Source of the DNA: Ensifer adhaerens | GTDB taxonomy: Bacteria; Pseudomonadota; Alphaproteobacteria; Rhizobiales; Rhizobiaceae | Length of the DNA stretch: 64,000 nucleotides | Direction: 5' to 3' | NCBI RefSeq assembly: GCF_028993555.1 | Contig: NZ_CP118610.1 | Coordinates: forward strand, 806,001-870,000 | Shown here: positions 54,355 through 64,000 of the stretch, in pieces | Position numbering within the stretch: the stretch's first letter is position 1 | Layout of the letters: each line of letters begins with the position of its first letter | Translations under genes and position numbers: made by a program | Notes under the pieces: model-generated | Databases searched by the model: none | What the model was told of the DNA's origin: nothing | Seen by the model: only the letters and a program-made list of their open reading frames with translations

Positions 54355-56241
54355 GTGGCACCCCAGAAGAAAACTGTTTCGGCCGATACGAGCAATCCGT
54401 TGCAGACGATCGCCAATCTCTGGCCCTATATGTGGCCGACGGACAGGGCCGATCTCAAGCTCCGGGTCATCTGGGCAACGGTCATTCTGATCATTGCGAA
54501 GGTCGTTCTGATCCTCGTTCCCTATTCCTTCAAATGGGCAACCGACGCGCTGAACGGCAAGCCGGATGCCCTGGGTTTTCTGCCTCAGTTTCTCACCGGC
54601 GCGGTGATGCTGGTGCTTGCCTACAATCTTGCGCGTCTGTTGCAGGCGGGCTTGAACCAGCTTCGTGACGCGCTGTTTGCGAGCGTCGGCCAGCACGCAG
54701 TTCGCCAACTCGCCTACAAGACCTTCGTCCACATGCACCAGCTCTCGCTGCGCTTCCATCTGGAACGTCGCACAGGCGGTCTTTCGCGCGTCATCGAGCG
54801 CGGCACCAAGGGCATCGAGACGATCGTCCGATTCACGATCCTGAACAGCGTACCGACGCTGATCGAATTCCTGCTGACGGCGGTGATCTTCTGGTGGGGC
54901 TACGGCTTCAGCTATCTGTTCGTGACCGCTGTCACCGTCTGGCTCTACATCTGGTTCACCGTTCGGGCGAGCGACTGGCGTATCGCCATTCGCCGGTCGA
55001 TGAACGACAGCGACACCGACGCCAACACCAAGGCGATCGACTCGCTTCTGAACTTCGAGACGGTCAAGTATTTCGGTAACGAGGAGATGGAAGCCCGTCG
55101 CTTCGACAAGTCGATGGAGCGCTATGAGGCCGCGGCAACCCAGGTGTGGACGTCGCTCGGGTGGCTCAACTTCGGCCAGGCACTGATCTTCGGTGCCGGC
55201 ACGGCCGTGATGATGATCATGTCGGCGCTCGCCGTTCAGCGCGGCGAACAGACGCTCGGCGATTTCGTCTTCATCAACGCGATGCTGATCCAGCTCGCGA
55301 TCCCGCTCAATTTCATCGGCTTCGTCTACCGCGAAATCCGTCAGGGACTGACCGACATCGAGCACATGTTCGACCTGCTCGACGTCCGGGCGGAAGTGGT
55401 GGATCGCCCGAATGCGCGCGAACTCGTCATCGGCAAGGGCGCCATCGCCTTCACGGATGTGCATTTCGCCTATGATCCGGCGCGGCCGATCCTCAAGGGC
55501 ATCACATTCGAGGTGCCTGCCGGCAAGACGGTTGCGGTTGTCGGTCCGTCAGGTGCCGGCAAGTCCACGCTCTCGCGGCTGCTCTATCGCTTCTACGATG
55601 TGCAGGAAGGGACAATCACCGTCGATGGGCAGGACGTGCGATCCGTGACGCAGAAGAGCCTTCGCTCGGTCATCGGCATGGTGCCGCAGGACACCGTGCT
55701 CTTCAACGACACGATCGCCTATAACATCCGCTACGGCCGGGTCTCGGCATCCGAAGCGGAGGTCGAGGCCGCGGCTGAAGCCGCGCAGATCGCAGAGTTC
55801 ATCCGCACGCTGCCGGAAGGCTTTCAGGCCATGGTCGGCGAGCGTGGCCTGAAACTCTCCGGCGGCGAGAAGCAGCGCGTCGCGATCGCCCGCACCATCC
55901 TCAAGGCGCCGCCGATCCTGATCCTCGACGAAGCGACCTCGGCCCTCGATACGCGTACGGAACAGGAGATCCAGTCGGCGCTCGACGTGGTTTCGCGCAA
56001 CCGTACGACGCTGGTGATCGCGCACCGGCTTTCGACCGTGATCAACGCCGACGAGATCATCGTGCTGAAGGATGGCGTCATCGCCGAGCGCGGCACCCAT
56101 GGCGAGCTGATCGACCGCGACGGCCTCTATGCGTCGATGTGGAGCCGCCAGCGCGAAGCAACGCAGGCCGAAGAGCAGTTGAAACGCGTGCGCGAAAACG
56201 ACGATCTCGGTATCGTCACGCGCGGCGAGCCGGCGATCTGA
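54355..56241 (+). CDS. Atm1-type ABC exporter (HMT family)
   Basis: The 628-residue half-transporter has six membrane helices and then a nucleotide-binding domain. Walker A is VGPSGAGKSTLS, signature LSGGEKQRVAIA, Walker B ILILDEATSALD and the H-loop histidine IAHRLST. The N-terminal domain resembles Atm1/HMT1 proteins that export glutathione conjugates or metal complexes. The only good start is GTG 54355 after an AGAGCGGA purine stretch. The frame is open upstream to 54184. The substrate is inferred from family. Confidence 0.88.
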   Translation: MAPQKKTVSADTSNPLQTIANLWPYMWPTDRADLKLRVIWATVILIIAKVVLILVPYSFKWATDALNGKPDALGFLPQFLTGAVMLVLAYNLARLLQAGLNQLRDALFASVGQHAVRQLAYKTFVHMHQLSLRFHLERRTGGLSRVIERGTKGIETIVRFTILNSVPTLIEFLLTAVIFWWGYGFSYLFVTAVTVWLYIWFTVRASDWRIAIRRSMNDSDTDANTKAIDSLLNFETVKYFGNEEMEARRFDKSMERYEAAATQVWTSLGWLNFGQALIFGAGTAVMMIMSALAVQRGEQTLGDFVFINAMLIQLAIPLNFIGFVYREIRQGLTDIEHMFDLLDVRAEVVDRPNARELVIGKGAIAFTDVHFAYDPARPILKGITFEVPAGKTVAVVGPSGAGKSTLSRLLYRFYDVQEGTITVDGQDVRSVTQKSLRSVIGMVPQDTVLFNDTIAYNIRYGRVSASEAEVEAAAEAAQIAEFIRTLPEGFQAMVGERGLKLSGGEKQRVAIARTILKAPPILILDEATSALDTRTEQEIQSALDVVSRNRTTLVIAHRLSTVINADEIIVLKDGVIAERGTHGELIDRDGLYASMWSRQREATQAEEQLKRVRENDDLGIVTRGEPAI

Positions 56242-56356
56242 TGGTGTCTTTTTGTTTGCTGGGCGCGACGCGTTTTGTCGCTGTCTGGCGGGTGACGTTG
56301 CCCGCTAGGGCATTTCGCGCTAGTTCACGTTCCACGGAAAATCTGGAGTAGAGTTT

Positions 56357-57055
56357 ATGAGCCTGGTCAATACGATCCGCAACACGCTCGTACCGGTGCA
56401 CAAGGAAGGCTATCGCTTCGTCGCGATCTTTTTTGTCGTGTCGCTGGTGCTTGGCTTCCTGTGGGAGCCGTTGATGTGGATCGGCTTCGTGCTGACCGCC
56501 TGGTGCGCCTATTTCTTCCGCGATCCTGAACGCATGACGCCGATCGACGACGATCTGGTGATCAGCCCGGCCGATGGCCGCGTCTCGTCGATCGCAACGG
56601 TGATGCCGCCGGAAGAGCTGAACCTTGGTTCGGAGCCGATGCTCCGCATCTCGGTTTTCATGAACGTGTTCAATTGCCACGTGAACCGTGCGCCGATGGC
56701 CGGTACCATCACCCGCGTCGCCTATCGCGCCGGCAAGTTCGTCAACGCCGAGCTCGACAAGGCCAGCCACGAGAACGAGCGCAACGGCCTGGTGATCGAC
56801 ACCAAGCATGGCGCCATCGGCGTCGTCCAGATCGCCGGCCTCGTTGCCCGCCGCATCCTCTGCTGGAAGTACGAAAATGGGGCGCTGGAAGCGGGCGAGC
56901 GCTTTGGCCTGATCCGCTTCGGCTCGCGCCTCGACGTCTTTCTACCCGCAGGTGCCGAGCCGCGCGTCAGCGTCGGCCAGACGGCGGTTGCCGGTGAAAC
57001 CGTGCTTGCCGAATTCGGTTCGGCCAAGGGCCCGGTCCTCAGCCGTCGCGCATAA
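56357..57055 (+). CDS. psd: Phosphatidylserine decarboxylase
   Basis: Psd makes phosphatidylethanolamine from phosphatidylserine. The 232-residue short-form proenzyme has two N-terminal membrane segments (about 20-55) and the self-cleavage site G189-S190 in [11 protein letters not shown], which yields the pyruvoyl group. A GGAG site precedes the ATG. pssA follows after 9 bases, so the two enzymes of one pathway form an operon. Confidence 0.95.
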   Translation: MSLVNTIRNTLVPVHKEGYRFVAIFFVVSLVLGFLWEPLMWIGFVLTAWCAYFFRDPERMTPIDDDLVISPADGRVSSIATVMPPEELNLGSEPMLRISVFMNVFNCHVNRAPMAGTITRVAYRAGKFVNAELDKASHENERNGLVIDTKHGAIGVVQIAGLVARRILCWKYENGALEAGERFGLIRFGSRLDVFLPAGAEPRVSVGQTAVAGETVLAEFGSAKGPVLSRRA

Positions 57056-57064
57056 GGAGAGTAC

Positions 57065-57940
57065 ATGGAAGGCTCTGAACAGGAAAAACCGGCCGAACCG
57101 CCGAAAGCCGCGGGCGACGCGAACGGTTCCAACGACACCGGTCGCGGCCCGCGTCTGCGCGAGATTCCGCTGCGCCTGATGATTCCGAACCTGATCACGG
57201 TGCTGGCGATCTGTGCCGGTCTCTCGGGCATTCGGCTCGCCTTCGAAAACCGCATCGAGCTTGCGGTTGCCATGGTGTTGCTGGCGGCATTTCTCGATGG
57301 CATCGACGGACGCGTCGCGCGCCTCCTGAAGGCGACGTCGAACTTTGGCGGCCAGATGGACTCGCTCGCCGATATCATCAATTTCGGCGTTGCGCCGGCG
57401 CTCGTGCTTTACGTCTTCATCCTGGATCAGGCCCGCTCGATTGGCTGGATCGCAGCGCTGATCTACGCGATCGCCTGCGGCCTGCGGCTCGCGCGTTTCA
57501 ACGTCATGGCCGAGCGCCAGTCCAAGGCACCGTGGCAGTCGGAGTATTTCGTTGGCGTACCGGCACCGGCTGGCGCCATGCTGGTCCTGCTGCCGGTCTA
57601 TATCGGTTTGCTGGGCCTGGCGCCGGAGCGCACCTTCGCGCTGATTGCATCGGGCTACACCGTGCTTATCGCGTTCCTGCTGGTCAGTCGTCTGCCGGTC
57701 TGGTCCGGTAAGTCGGAAAACAGCCGCGTGCGCCGCGATCTCGTCCTGCCGGCCATTCTCGGTGTCGTCTTCTATGTCGCGACACTGATGACCTACACCT
57801 GGGAGACGATGGCGGTAACGGCCCTTGGCTACTTGATCACGCTGCCCTTCGGCGCGCGCTCCTGGCAACGCAAGTATGGCGGCGACTGGCCGGCCCATCC
57901 GTCGACGGGTGGGGACGGGCTTCCGGGCGACAAGGACTGA
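57065..57940 (+). CDS. pssA: Phosphatidylserine synthase
   Basis: PssA makes phosphatidylserine from CDP-diacylglycerol and serine. The 291-residue membrane protein has the CDP-alcohol phosphotransferase motif with D81-G82, A85-R86, G95, D99 and D103 in FLDGIDGRVARLL...GGQMDSLAD. About seven membrane segments follow an N-terminal soluble region of 35 residues. This is the membrane type II enzyme found in rhizobia. It directly follows psd. Confidence 0.95.
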   Translation: MEGSEQEKPAEPPKAAGDANGSNDTGRGPRLREIPLRLMIPNLITVLAICAGLSGIRLAFENRIELAVAMVLLAAFLDGIDGRVARLLKATSNFGGQMDSLADIINFGVAPALVLYVFILDQARSIGWIAALIYAIACGLRLARFNVMAERQSKAPWQSEYFVGVPAPAGAMLVLLPVYIGLLGLAPERTFALIASGYTVLIAFLLVSRLPVWSGKSENSRVRRDLVLPAILGVVFYVATLMTYTWETMAVTALGYLITLPFGARSWQRKYGGDWPAHPSTGGDGLPGDKD

Positions 57941-57968
57941 CACGGTCCTGCGTTACACGCACAAAGAG

Positions 57969-58003
57969 AAGGCCACCGTGGTGACACGGTGGCCTTCTTG
58001 TTT
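57969..58003. terminator. Strong terminator between pssA and the SDR gene
   Basis: AAGGCCACCGTG (57969-57980) pairs perfectly with CACGGTGGCCTT (57985-57996) around GTGA, followed by CTTGTTT. The left flank is A-rich, so it may work in both directions for the convergent genes. Confidence 0.82.
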
Positions 58004-58020
58004 GGGAAGCGCGCTGAAGC

Positions 58021-58761
58021 TTACTCCGGCATCCGGTAGTCGACGATCTTGTCTTCGCGGACGATGTAAAGCTTGCCGGTCTCGGTTTGTTGCGGACCAA
58101 CGAGCGGCAAGAGCTTGGCGGCGACCTCGGAGGGATGCGGCACGGTCTCCGGATCCTCGCCCGGCATCGCCTGCGCGCGCATCGCCGTGCGGGTAGCGCC
58201 CGGATCGACGCAGAGAATGCGCAGCGGCAGGCGCTGCGTTTCACCGGCCCAGGTGCGTGCCAGAGCCTCAACGGCAGCCTTGGATGCGGAGTAGGGGCCC
58301 CAGAAGGGCTTGCACTTGTGGGCGGCGCTCGAAGACAGGATCAGTGCGCGGCCGGCATCCGACTTGATCAGCAGCGGCTCGAGCGAGCGGATCAACCGCC
58401 AGGTGGCATTGACGTTGATGGTCATCACCTTGTCGAACACCTTCGCCTCGACATGGCCGATCGGCGAGATCGTGCCGAGCACACCGGCATTGGCGACCAT
58501 GATATCGAGTTTGCCCCAGCGCTCGTTGATGGCGCCGCCGAGCTTGTCGATCGCCGCCATGTCGGCGAGGTCGAACGGCACCAGCGTAGCCGAGCCGCCC
58601 GCCGCCTTGATCGCGTCGTCCAGTTCTTCGAGGCCGCCGACGGTGCGCGCGCAGGCGACGACATGGGCACCGGCCTTGGCCAGTTCGAGAGCGGTGAAAT
58701 AGCCGATACCGCGCGACGCGCCGGTGACCACGGCCACCCGGCCTTTGAGATCGATCGTCAT
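58021..58761 (-). CDS. SDR family NAD(P)-dependent oxidoreductase
   Basis: The 246-residue product has the TGxxxGxG motif VVTGASRGIGYFTA, NAG at about 88-93 (VANAGVLG), a catalytic serine in LSSSAAH and the YxxxK motif YSASKAA. It is a classical SDR with unknown substrate. It lies just downstream of purF on the same strand (12-base gap), which suggests co-transcription, but no metabolic link is evident. Confidence 0.9.
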   Translation of the reverse strand: MTIDLKGRVAVVTGASRGIGYFTALELAKAGAHVVACARTVGGLEELDDAIKAAGGSATLVPFDLADMAAIDKLGGAINERWGKLDIMVANAGVLGTISPIGHVEAKVFDKVMTINVNATWRLIRSLEPLLIKSDAGRALILSSSAAHKCKPFWGPYSASKAAVEALARTWAGETQRLPLRILCVDPGATRTAMRAQAMPGEDPETVPHPSEVAAKLLPLVGPQQTETGKLYIVREDKIVDYRMPE

Positions 58762-58773
58762 TTTGTTGTCTGA

Positions 58774-60264
58774 TTATCCGTTGCTGGCGAGAACCGAGAG
58801 TTTGCGGACATTGCTGGCGCCCTCCTGGTCGAGAAGGCGCGTCGGGTAGTCCCCGGTGAAGTAATGGTCGGTGAACTGCGGTGCCTTCGGGTCGCGCTTC
58901 TCGCCGCCGACTGCCTCATAGAGACCATCGATCGACAGGAACTCTAGCGAGTCCGCGCCGATGTAACGGCACATGGAGGCGAGGTCGGCATGCTGGTTGG
59001 CAAGCAGCTTGTCGCGATCCGGCGTGTCGATGCCGTAGAAGTCCGGATGGAAGATCATGGGGCTCGCAACCCGCACATGCACTTCGCGTGCACCGGCGTC
59101 GCGCATCATCTGCACGATCTTCACCGACGTCGTGCCGCGCACGATCGAATCGTCGACGAGGATGACGCGCTTGCCCTCGATCATCGCACGGTTGGCCGAA
59201 TGCTTGAGCTTCACGCCGAAGGCGCGGATCTGCTGCGTCGGCTCGATGAAGGTCCGGCCGACATAGTGGTTGCGGATGATGCCGTATTCGAAGGGAATGC
59301 CGCTCTGCTGGGCATAGCCAAGGGCGGCAGGCGTGCCGCCGTCCGGTACCGGAACCACCACATCGGCTTCGATGGGCGCCTCCTTGGCGAGATTGATCCC
59401 CATGTTTTTACGCGACACGTAGATGCTGCGGCCGCCGACGACCGAATCCGGGCGGGCGAAATAGACATACTCGAACAGGCAGAGCCGCTCCGGCTGCGAA
59501 ACCTCGGGCTTGCGTGCGTCGATCGAGATCGAGCCGTCGGGCTGGATTTCGCAGATGATGACTTCGCCGTTCTCGACGTCGCGGACATAGGTCGCGCCGA
59601 TGATGTCGAGCGCGCAGGTCTCCGAGCAGAAAATCGGCTTGCCATCGAGTTCGCCCATGACGAGTGGGCGGATGCCGATCGGGTCGCGCGCGGCGATCAG
59701 CTTGGTGCGGGTCATCGCCAGCATCGAATAACCACCTTCCATCTGGCGGATGGCGTCGATGAAGCGGTCGGAAGAGGAGGCCTGCTTGGAGCGGGCAATC
59801 AGGTGCAGCACGACTTCGGTGTCGGAGGTCGACTGACAGATGGCGCCATCGGCGATCAATTGGCGGCGAAGGGTGAGGCCGTTGGTGAAGTTGCCGTTGT
59901 GCGCCACCGCGATGCCGCCGACCTCGAGTTCGGCAAAAAGCGGCTGGACGTTGCGCAGCGCCACTTCGCCTGTCGTCGAGTAGCGGGTGTGGCCGATCGA
60001 CATGAAGCCAGGCAGCTTTGCGAGCGTTGCTGGGTCCGTATAGTGGTCGCCGACGAGGCCCATGCGCTTTTCGGTGCAGAACTGCTTGCCGTCGAAGGTG
60101 ACGATACCGGCAGCTTCCTGGCCGCGATGCTGGAGCGCGTGCAGGCCGAGCGCTGTCAGCGCCGCCGCGTCCGAGTGCCCCAATATGCCGAAGACGCCGC
60201 ACTCTTCGTGCAGTTCATCGCCTTCGAGTTCATCGTGGATTTCCATGGATCTCAGATCGGTCAT
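58774..60264 (-). CDS. purF: Amidophosphoribosyltransferase
   Basis: PurF starts purine synthesis by moving the amide nitrogen of glutamine to PRPP. The 496-residue product has a 21-residue propeptide before the nucleophile C22 in HEECGVFGI, the glutaminase segment GIAVAHNGNFTN, and the PRPP-binding VILVDDSIVRGTTS. ATG 60264 is preceded by AAAGGCG; a GTG at 60267 is also in frame. It precedes cvpA in the reading direction's upstream side, as in many genomes. Confidence 0.95.
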   Translation of the reverse strand: MTDLRSMEIHDELEGDELHEECGVFGILGHSDAAALTALGLHALQHRGQEAAGIVTFDGKQFCTEKRMGLVGDHYTDPATLAKLPGFMSIGHTRYSTTGEVALRNVQPLFAELEVGGIAVAHNGNFTNGLTLRRQLIADGAICQSTSDTEVVLHLIARSKQASSSDRFIDAIRQMEGGYSMLAMTRTKLIAARDPIGIRPLVMGELDGKPIFCSETCALDIIGATYVRDVENGEVIICEIQPDGSISIDARKPEVSQPERLCLFEYVYFARPDSVVGGRSIYVSRKNMGINLAKEAPIEADVVVPVPDGGTPAALGYAQQSGIPFEYGIIRNHYVGRTFIEPTQQIRAFGVKLKHSANRAMIEGKRVILVDDSIVRGTTSVKIVQMMRDAGAREVHVRVASPMIFHPDFYGIDTPDRDKLLANQHADLASMCRYIGADSLEFLSIDGLYEAVGGEKRDPKAPQFTDHYFTGDYPTRLLDQEGASNVRKLSVLASNG

Positions 60265-60365
60265 CACAGTCGCCTTTGCTCCGTACCGGTGCGCATATCG
60301 TGATCAAGCCCGCCATCTTCAAGCGATCTTAGCTGAAAACGGCTGCAAGCGTTATTCCCCAAAAG

Positions 60366-60392
60366 GACAAAGCCCGCGGGGCGGGCTTTGTC
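60366..60392 (-). terminator. Terminator-like hairpin between cvpA and purF
   Basis: GACAAAGCCCGC (60366-60377) pairs perfectly with GCGGGCTTTGTC (60381-60392) around GGG. Read on the minus strand it follows cvpA by about 18 bases and is followed by CTTTTGGGG. It may reduce readthrough from cvpA into purF. Confidence 0.55.
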
Positions 60393-60409
60393 GGCAAATC
60401 GTTCCTGTC

Positions 60410-61033
60410 TCAGCCGTTGGTGGCCGGCGCGTCGTCGGCGGGCGCCTGCTCCGGCGTCGTCGACGGTGTCTGGCCCGGCGTCGCCGCCGGGGTTTCGCCT
60501 TCACCTTCGCCGGTCGTGTCCTTGCCGCGCAGGCGGTCGAGAATGGTGGCGTCGGCTTCTTCAGGCAGCAGAGCGATCAGCTTGTTGCCGAGATTGTCGA
60601 GCAACGGCTTCGATTTCGCCTGGGTGACCCAGGTCGGCTGCTGCTGCGGAGCAACCAGCCAGTTGAAGAACAGCATGGCGACGACGACCAGAAGGATGCC
60701 GCGCGCGGCACCGAACAGGAAGCCGAGCGTGCGGTCGAGCGCGCCGATCCGGCTGTCGATAATGAAATCGGCAATCCGCATGGTGATGAAGGAAACGATG
60801 ATCAGCGCGACCAGGAAGATCACCGCCGCCGATCCGATCAGCGCGACGGTATCGCTGTTGGTGTACTGCTTGGCGTAGGGCAGGAGCTGCGGGTAGAGGA
60901 AATAGGCGGCTGCGGCCGCACCCACCCAACTCGCAACCGAGAGCACCTCGCGCGAGAAGCCTCGAACCATGGCCAGGATTGCGGAAAACAGAGCGACGCC
61001 GAGAACGATACCGTCGAGAATTGTAATGGGCAT
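60410..61033 (-). CDS. cvpA: CvpA family membrane protein
   Basis: The 207-residue product has four predicted membrane helices, starting ITILDGIVLGVALFSAILAMVRGFSREVLS, the CvpA pattern. A cytoplasmic tail follows, with a low-complexity Pro/Thr/Glu end (GETPAATPGQTPST). CvpA is needed for colicin V production and envelope functions in enterics; its role here is not established. ATG 61033 has a GGAC site; an upstream in-frame start at 61087 is less likely. Confidence 0.9.
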   Translation of the reverse strand: MPITILDGIVLGVALFSAILAMVRGFSREVLSVASWVGAAAAAYFLYPQLLPYAKQYTNSDTVALIGSAAVIFLVALIIVSFITMRIADFIIDSRIGALDRTLGFLFGAARGILLVVVAMLFFNWLVAPQQQPTWVTQAKSKPLLDNLGNKLIALLPEEADATILDRLRGKDTTGEGEGETPAATPGQTPSTTPEQAPADDAPATNG

Positions 61034-61132
61034 TTTGTCCTTACTCCGGACCCGGTTCGTCCGGGTCTCCTCAAGCCTATCCGCCATCGGCCCTGCCTGA
61101 TATCCAGGGCATTTGCAGCCTGCTCGCGGCCC

Positions 61133-61237
61133 CTGCAGCGCCGCGCGTCCTTTCGGGAGCGCAAAGGTCGCTGCAATGCTCAGACCTGCTGCATGATTTT
61201 GTCCTTAAATCGATCCCGATCTAAGGAAACATGCAGT
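61133..61237. repeat. Palindromic mosaic element, reverse orientation
   Basis: This copy has the same modules as 16552-16661 in reverse order: CTGCAGCG...CGCTGCAA with the inner GCGCAAAGGTCG, a diverged linker, then CTGCATG...TTAAATCGATCCCGATCTAAG...CATGCAGT. It lies in the cvpA-radA gap. Confidence 0.72.
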
Positions 61238-61261
61238 GGACGGCTTGCGACATCCGCGTCT

Positions 61262-62665
<1,404 letters not shown>

Positions 62666-62813
62666 CGAGGTCGACTTTCGAAATCTGGAGGGCCACCGGC
62701 GGCCGCGCGGGGCGGTGACAGAAGAATCACCTTTATCGTCACATAATGCCGTGAAGCGCGGAACAAAAGGTGAATTTTAGCGAAGGCCGCGAGGAATTCA
62801 CGGGAAAACCGCG

Positions 62814-63953
62814 TCAGGCGGCGCCGACATAGTTCCTGATGTAACGACGTCCGAGGCTTGTCAGCAGCTCATAGCCGATGGTGCCGCCAGCGCGTGCAAC
62901 GTCGTCAATGGCGATGTTTCGGCCGAAAAGCTCGATGTAATCGCCCGGTCGCGCTGCACCGGCGGGCAGGTCGGTGACGTCGAAGAGGCTGAGGTCCATG
63001 GTGACGCGCCCCACATGCGCAACGCGCTTGCCGTGCAGGAAACCGAATGCCCCTGACGGGGTTGCCTGCCGCAGAGTCACGCCGCCGCCGGAAACAGAAC
63101 GATGGTAGCCGTCGGCGTAGCCGACCGCGACGGTGGCGATGCGGCTGTCCCTGTCGAAACGGGCGGAGGCGCCGTAGCTTGCCGTTCCGCCGGCAGCAAC
63201 TTCGCGAATCTGGATGATCCTGGCCTCGGCGGTCACCACAGGCGTCATCGGGTTGACGAGATCGTTGATCGCCTCGCCGCCATAGACGGCGATGCCCGGA
63301 CGGGTGAGTTCGAAGTGATAGTCGGCACCGAGGAAGACGCCGCCTGAATTGGCAAGGCTCGCGTCGACGCCCTCATAGGCGGCGGTCGCTTCCAGGAAGC
63401 GAGCAAGCTGGTAGGCGTTGAGCGGATGCGCCGGTTCGTCGGCACAGGCGAGGTGGCTCATGATGAGCATGGGCGAGAAGCTTGCAGGCCGCGCCGGGTC
63501 GTTGGCAAGCGCCACCGCTGCCTCGACCGAGAGGCCCAGCCGGTTCATGCCTGTATCGACATGCAGGACGCAGGGGTGGTCGCCACGTTCGGAAAGCGCG
63601 GCCATGAACACGGCAAGCTGTTCGTCGGAGTTGATGACGGGCACCAGGTCATTGTCGAAGAAGAGCTCTTCGTTTCCCGGCCACATGCCGGCGAGAATGT
63701 AGATGCGGCCGTCAGGGACGAGGGGGCGCAATTCCGCCCCTTCCTCGGCATTGGCCACGAAGAAATCGCGCGCACCGGCGGCATAGAGGGCAGGGGCCGC
63801 GGTTTCGATACCGAGCCCATAGGCGTCCGCTTTCAGGACCGCTGCCGCCCGCGCCTTGCCTGAGCGCGCGTTCATCGCCCGCCAATTGTCGGCAAGCGCA
63901 CCGAGATCGATCGTGAGGCGGTTGGAGGCGGAGAGGAATTCTGGGGGGAGCAT
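62814..63953 (-). CDS. alr: Alanine racemase
   Basis: Alr makes D-alanine for peptidoglycan using pyridoxal phosphate. The 379-residue product has the PLP lysine K41 in AAVLKADAYGLG and the catalytic tyrosine in TASYGASARFDRDSRIATVAVGYADGY. ATG 63953 is eight bases after AAGGTG and gives a normal length; a frame start at 63995 adds 14 residues. It is first in the visible minus-strand block. The gene upstream lies beyond the window. Confidence 0.93.
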   Translation of the reverse strand: MLPPEFLSASNRLTIDLGALADNWRAMNARSGKARAAAVLKADAYGLGIETAAPALYAAGARDFFVANAEEGAELRPLVPDGRIYILAGMWPGNEELFFDNDLVPVINSDEQLAVFMAALSERGDHPCVLHVDTGMNRLGLSVEAAVALANDPARPASFSPMLIMSHLACADEPAHPLNAYQLARFLEATAAYEGVDASLANSGGVFLGADYHFELTRPGIAVYGGEAINDLVNPMTPVVTAEARIIQIREVAAGGTASYGASARFDRDSRIATVAVGYADGYHRSVSGGGVTLRQATPSGAFGFLHGKRVAHVGRVTMDLSLFDVTDLPAGAARPGDYIELFGRNIAIDDVARAGGTIGYELLTSLGRRYIRNYVGAA

Positions 63954-64000
63954 GCCGGACACCTTCGTGGACGATCCGAAGAGCAATACAGCCAACGGCG

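Noticed and set aside
58990..60303. A 437-codon plus-strand open frame across purF
   Set aside because: It is antisense to purF, which has its catalytic cysteine and PRPP motif intact.

Overview
The window is a high-GC chromosomal segment of an alphaproteobacterium in the Rhizobiaceae, most likely Sinorhizobium/Ensifer. This rests on gene content and order: dapA-smpB-rpoZ-rel-acpS-lepB-rnc-era, rkpK-lpsL, nadABC, psd-pssA and alr-radA-cvpA-purF. It also rests on intergenic palindromic mosaic repeats of the kind known from Sinorhizobium genomes. I found no rRNA, tRNA, insertion sequence, prophage, CRISPR array or clear pseudogene. Genes sit on both strands in short operons, and nothing looks recently acquired.

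Layout. 1-9834 holds the start of a likely secreted lytic enzyme, then dapA-smpB (lysine/peptidoglycan precursor; trans-translation), a NYN-domain protein, rpoZ, the bifunctional (p)ppGpp enzyme rel, a tiny DUF3563 protein, a DUF2062 membrane protein and the acpS/lepB-rnc-era block. 9835-16515 holds a glycerophosphodiesterase, a glutathionyl-hydroquinone reductase, a cyclopropane fatty acid synthase and a Tex-type S1 protein. 16516-25491 holds a small secreted protein, rkpK-lpsL (UDP-glucuronate and UDP-galacturonate for surface polysaccharide), an ArsR/SRPBCC pair, a VOC protein, an L,D-transpeptidase, recO, a thioesterase and a Tat-exported PhoX phosphatase with a Pho-box-like site. 25791-33609 holds a giant DUF2339 membrane protein, an HD protein, a MOSC protein and a PhyH/AraC/MFS cluster.

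33610-40910 is an NAD module. nadA, nadB and nadC make NAD de novo from aspartate. A perfect 13-bp inverted repeat overlaps the likely nadA -10 box. About 8 kb from it, on the other strand, a tightly packed set (ygfZ, HD nucleotidase, tyrosine phosphatase, NUDIX/winged-helix protein) ends in a gene that looks like the NadQ regulator. 41116-44261 carries small periplasmic or unknown proteins, a NUDIX hydrolase, a SRAP protein and a 47-residue protein. 44677-51410 holds cysS, three tandem translationally coupled GFA-family genes, pip, cimA (isoleucine branch) and rarD. 51486-57940 holds a LOG protein, a LysM protein, an Atm1-like ABC exporter and psd-pssA (phosphatidylethanolamine synthesis). 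58021-63953 is a minus-strand block: SDR, purF, cvpA, radA, alr.

I do not see an obviously new defence or mobile system. The points most worth a second look are the NAD operon operator with its nearby regulator operon, the GFA triplet, the palindromic mosaic repeats (one inside the nad operon, one a perfect 27-bp hairpin arm), and several unexplained inverted repeats at promoters (rel, tex, arsR).
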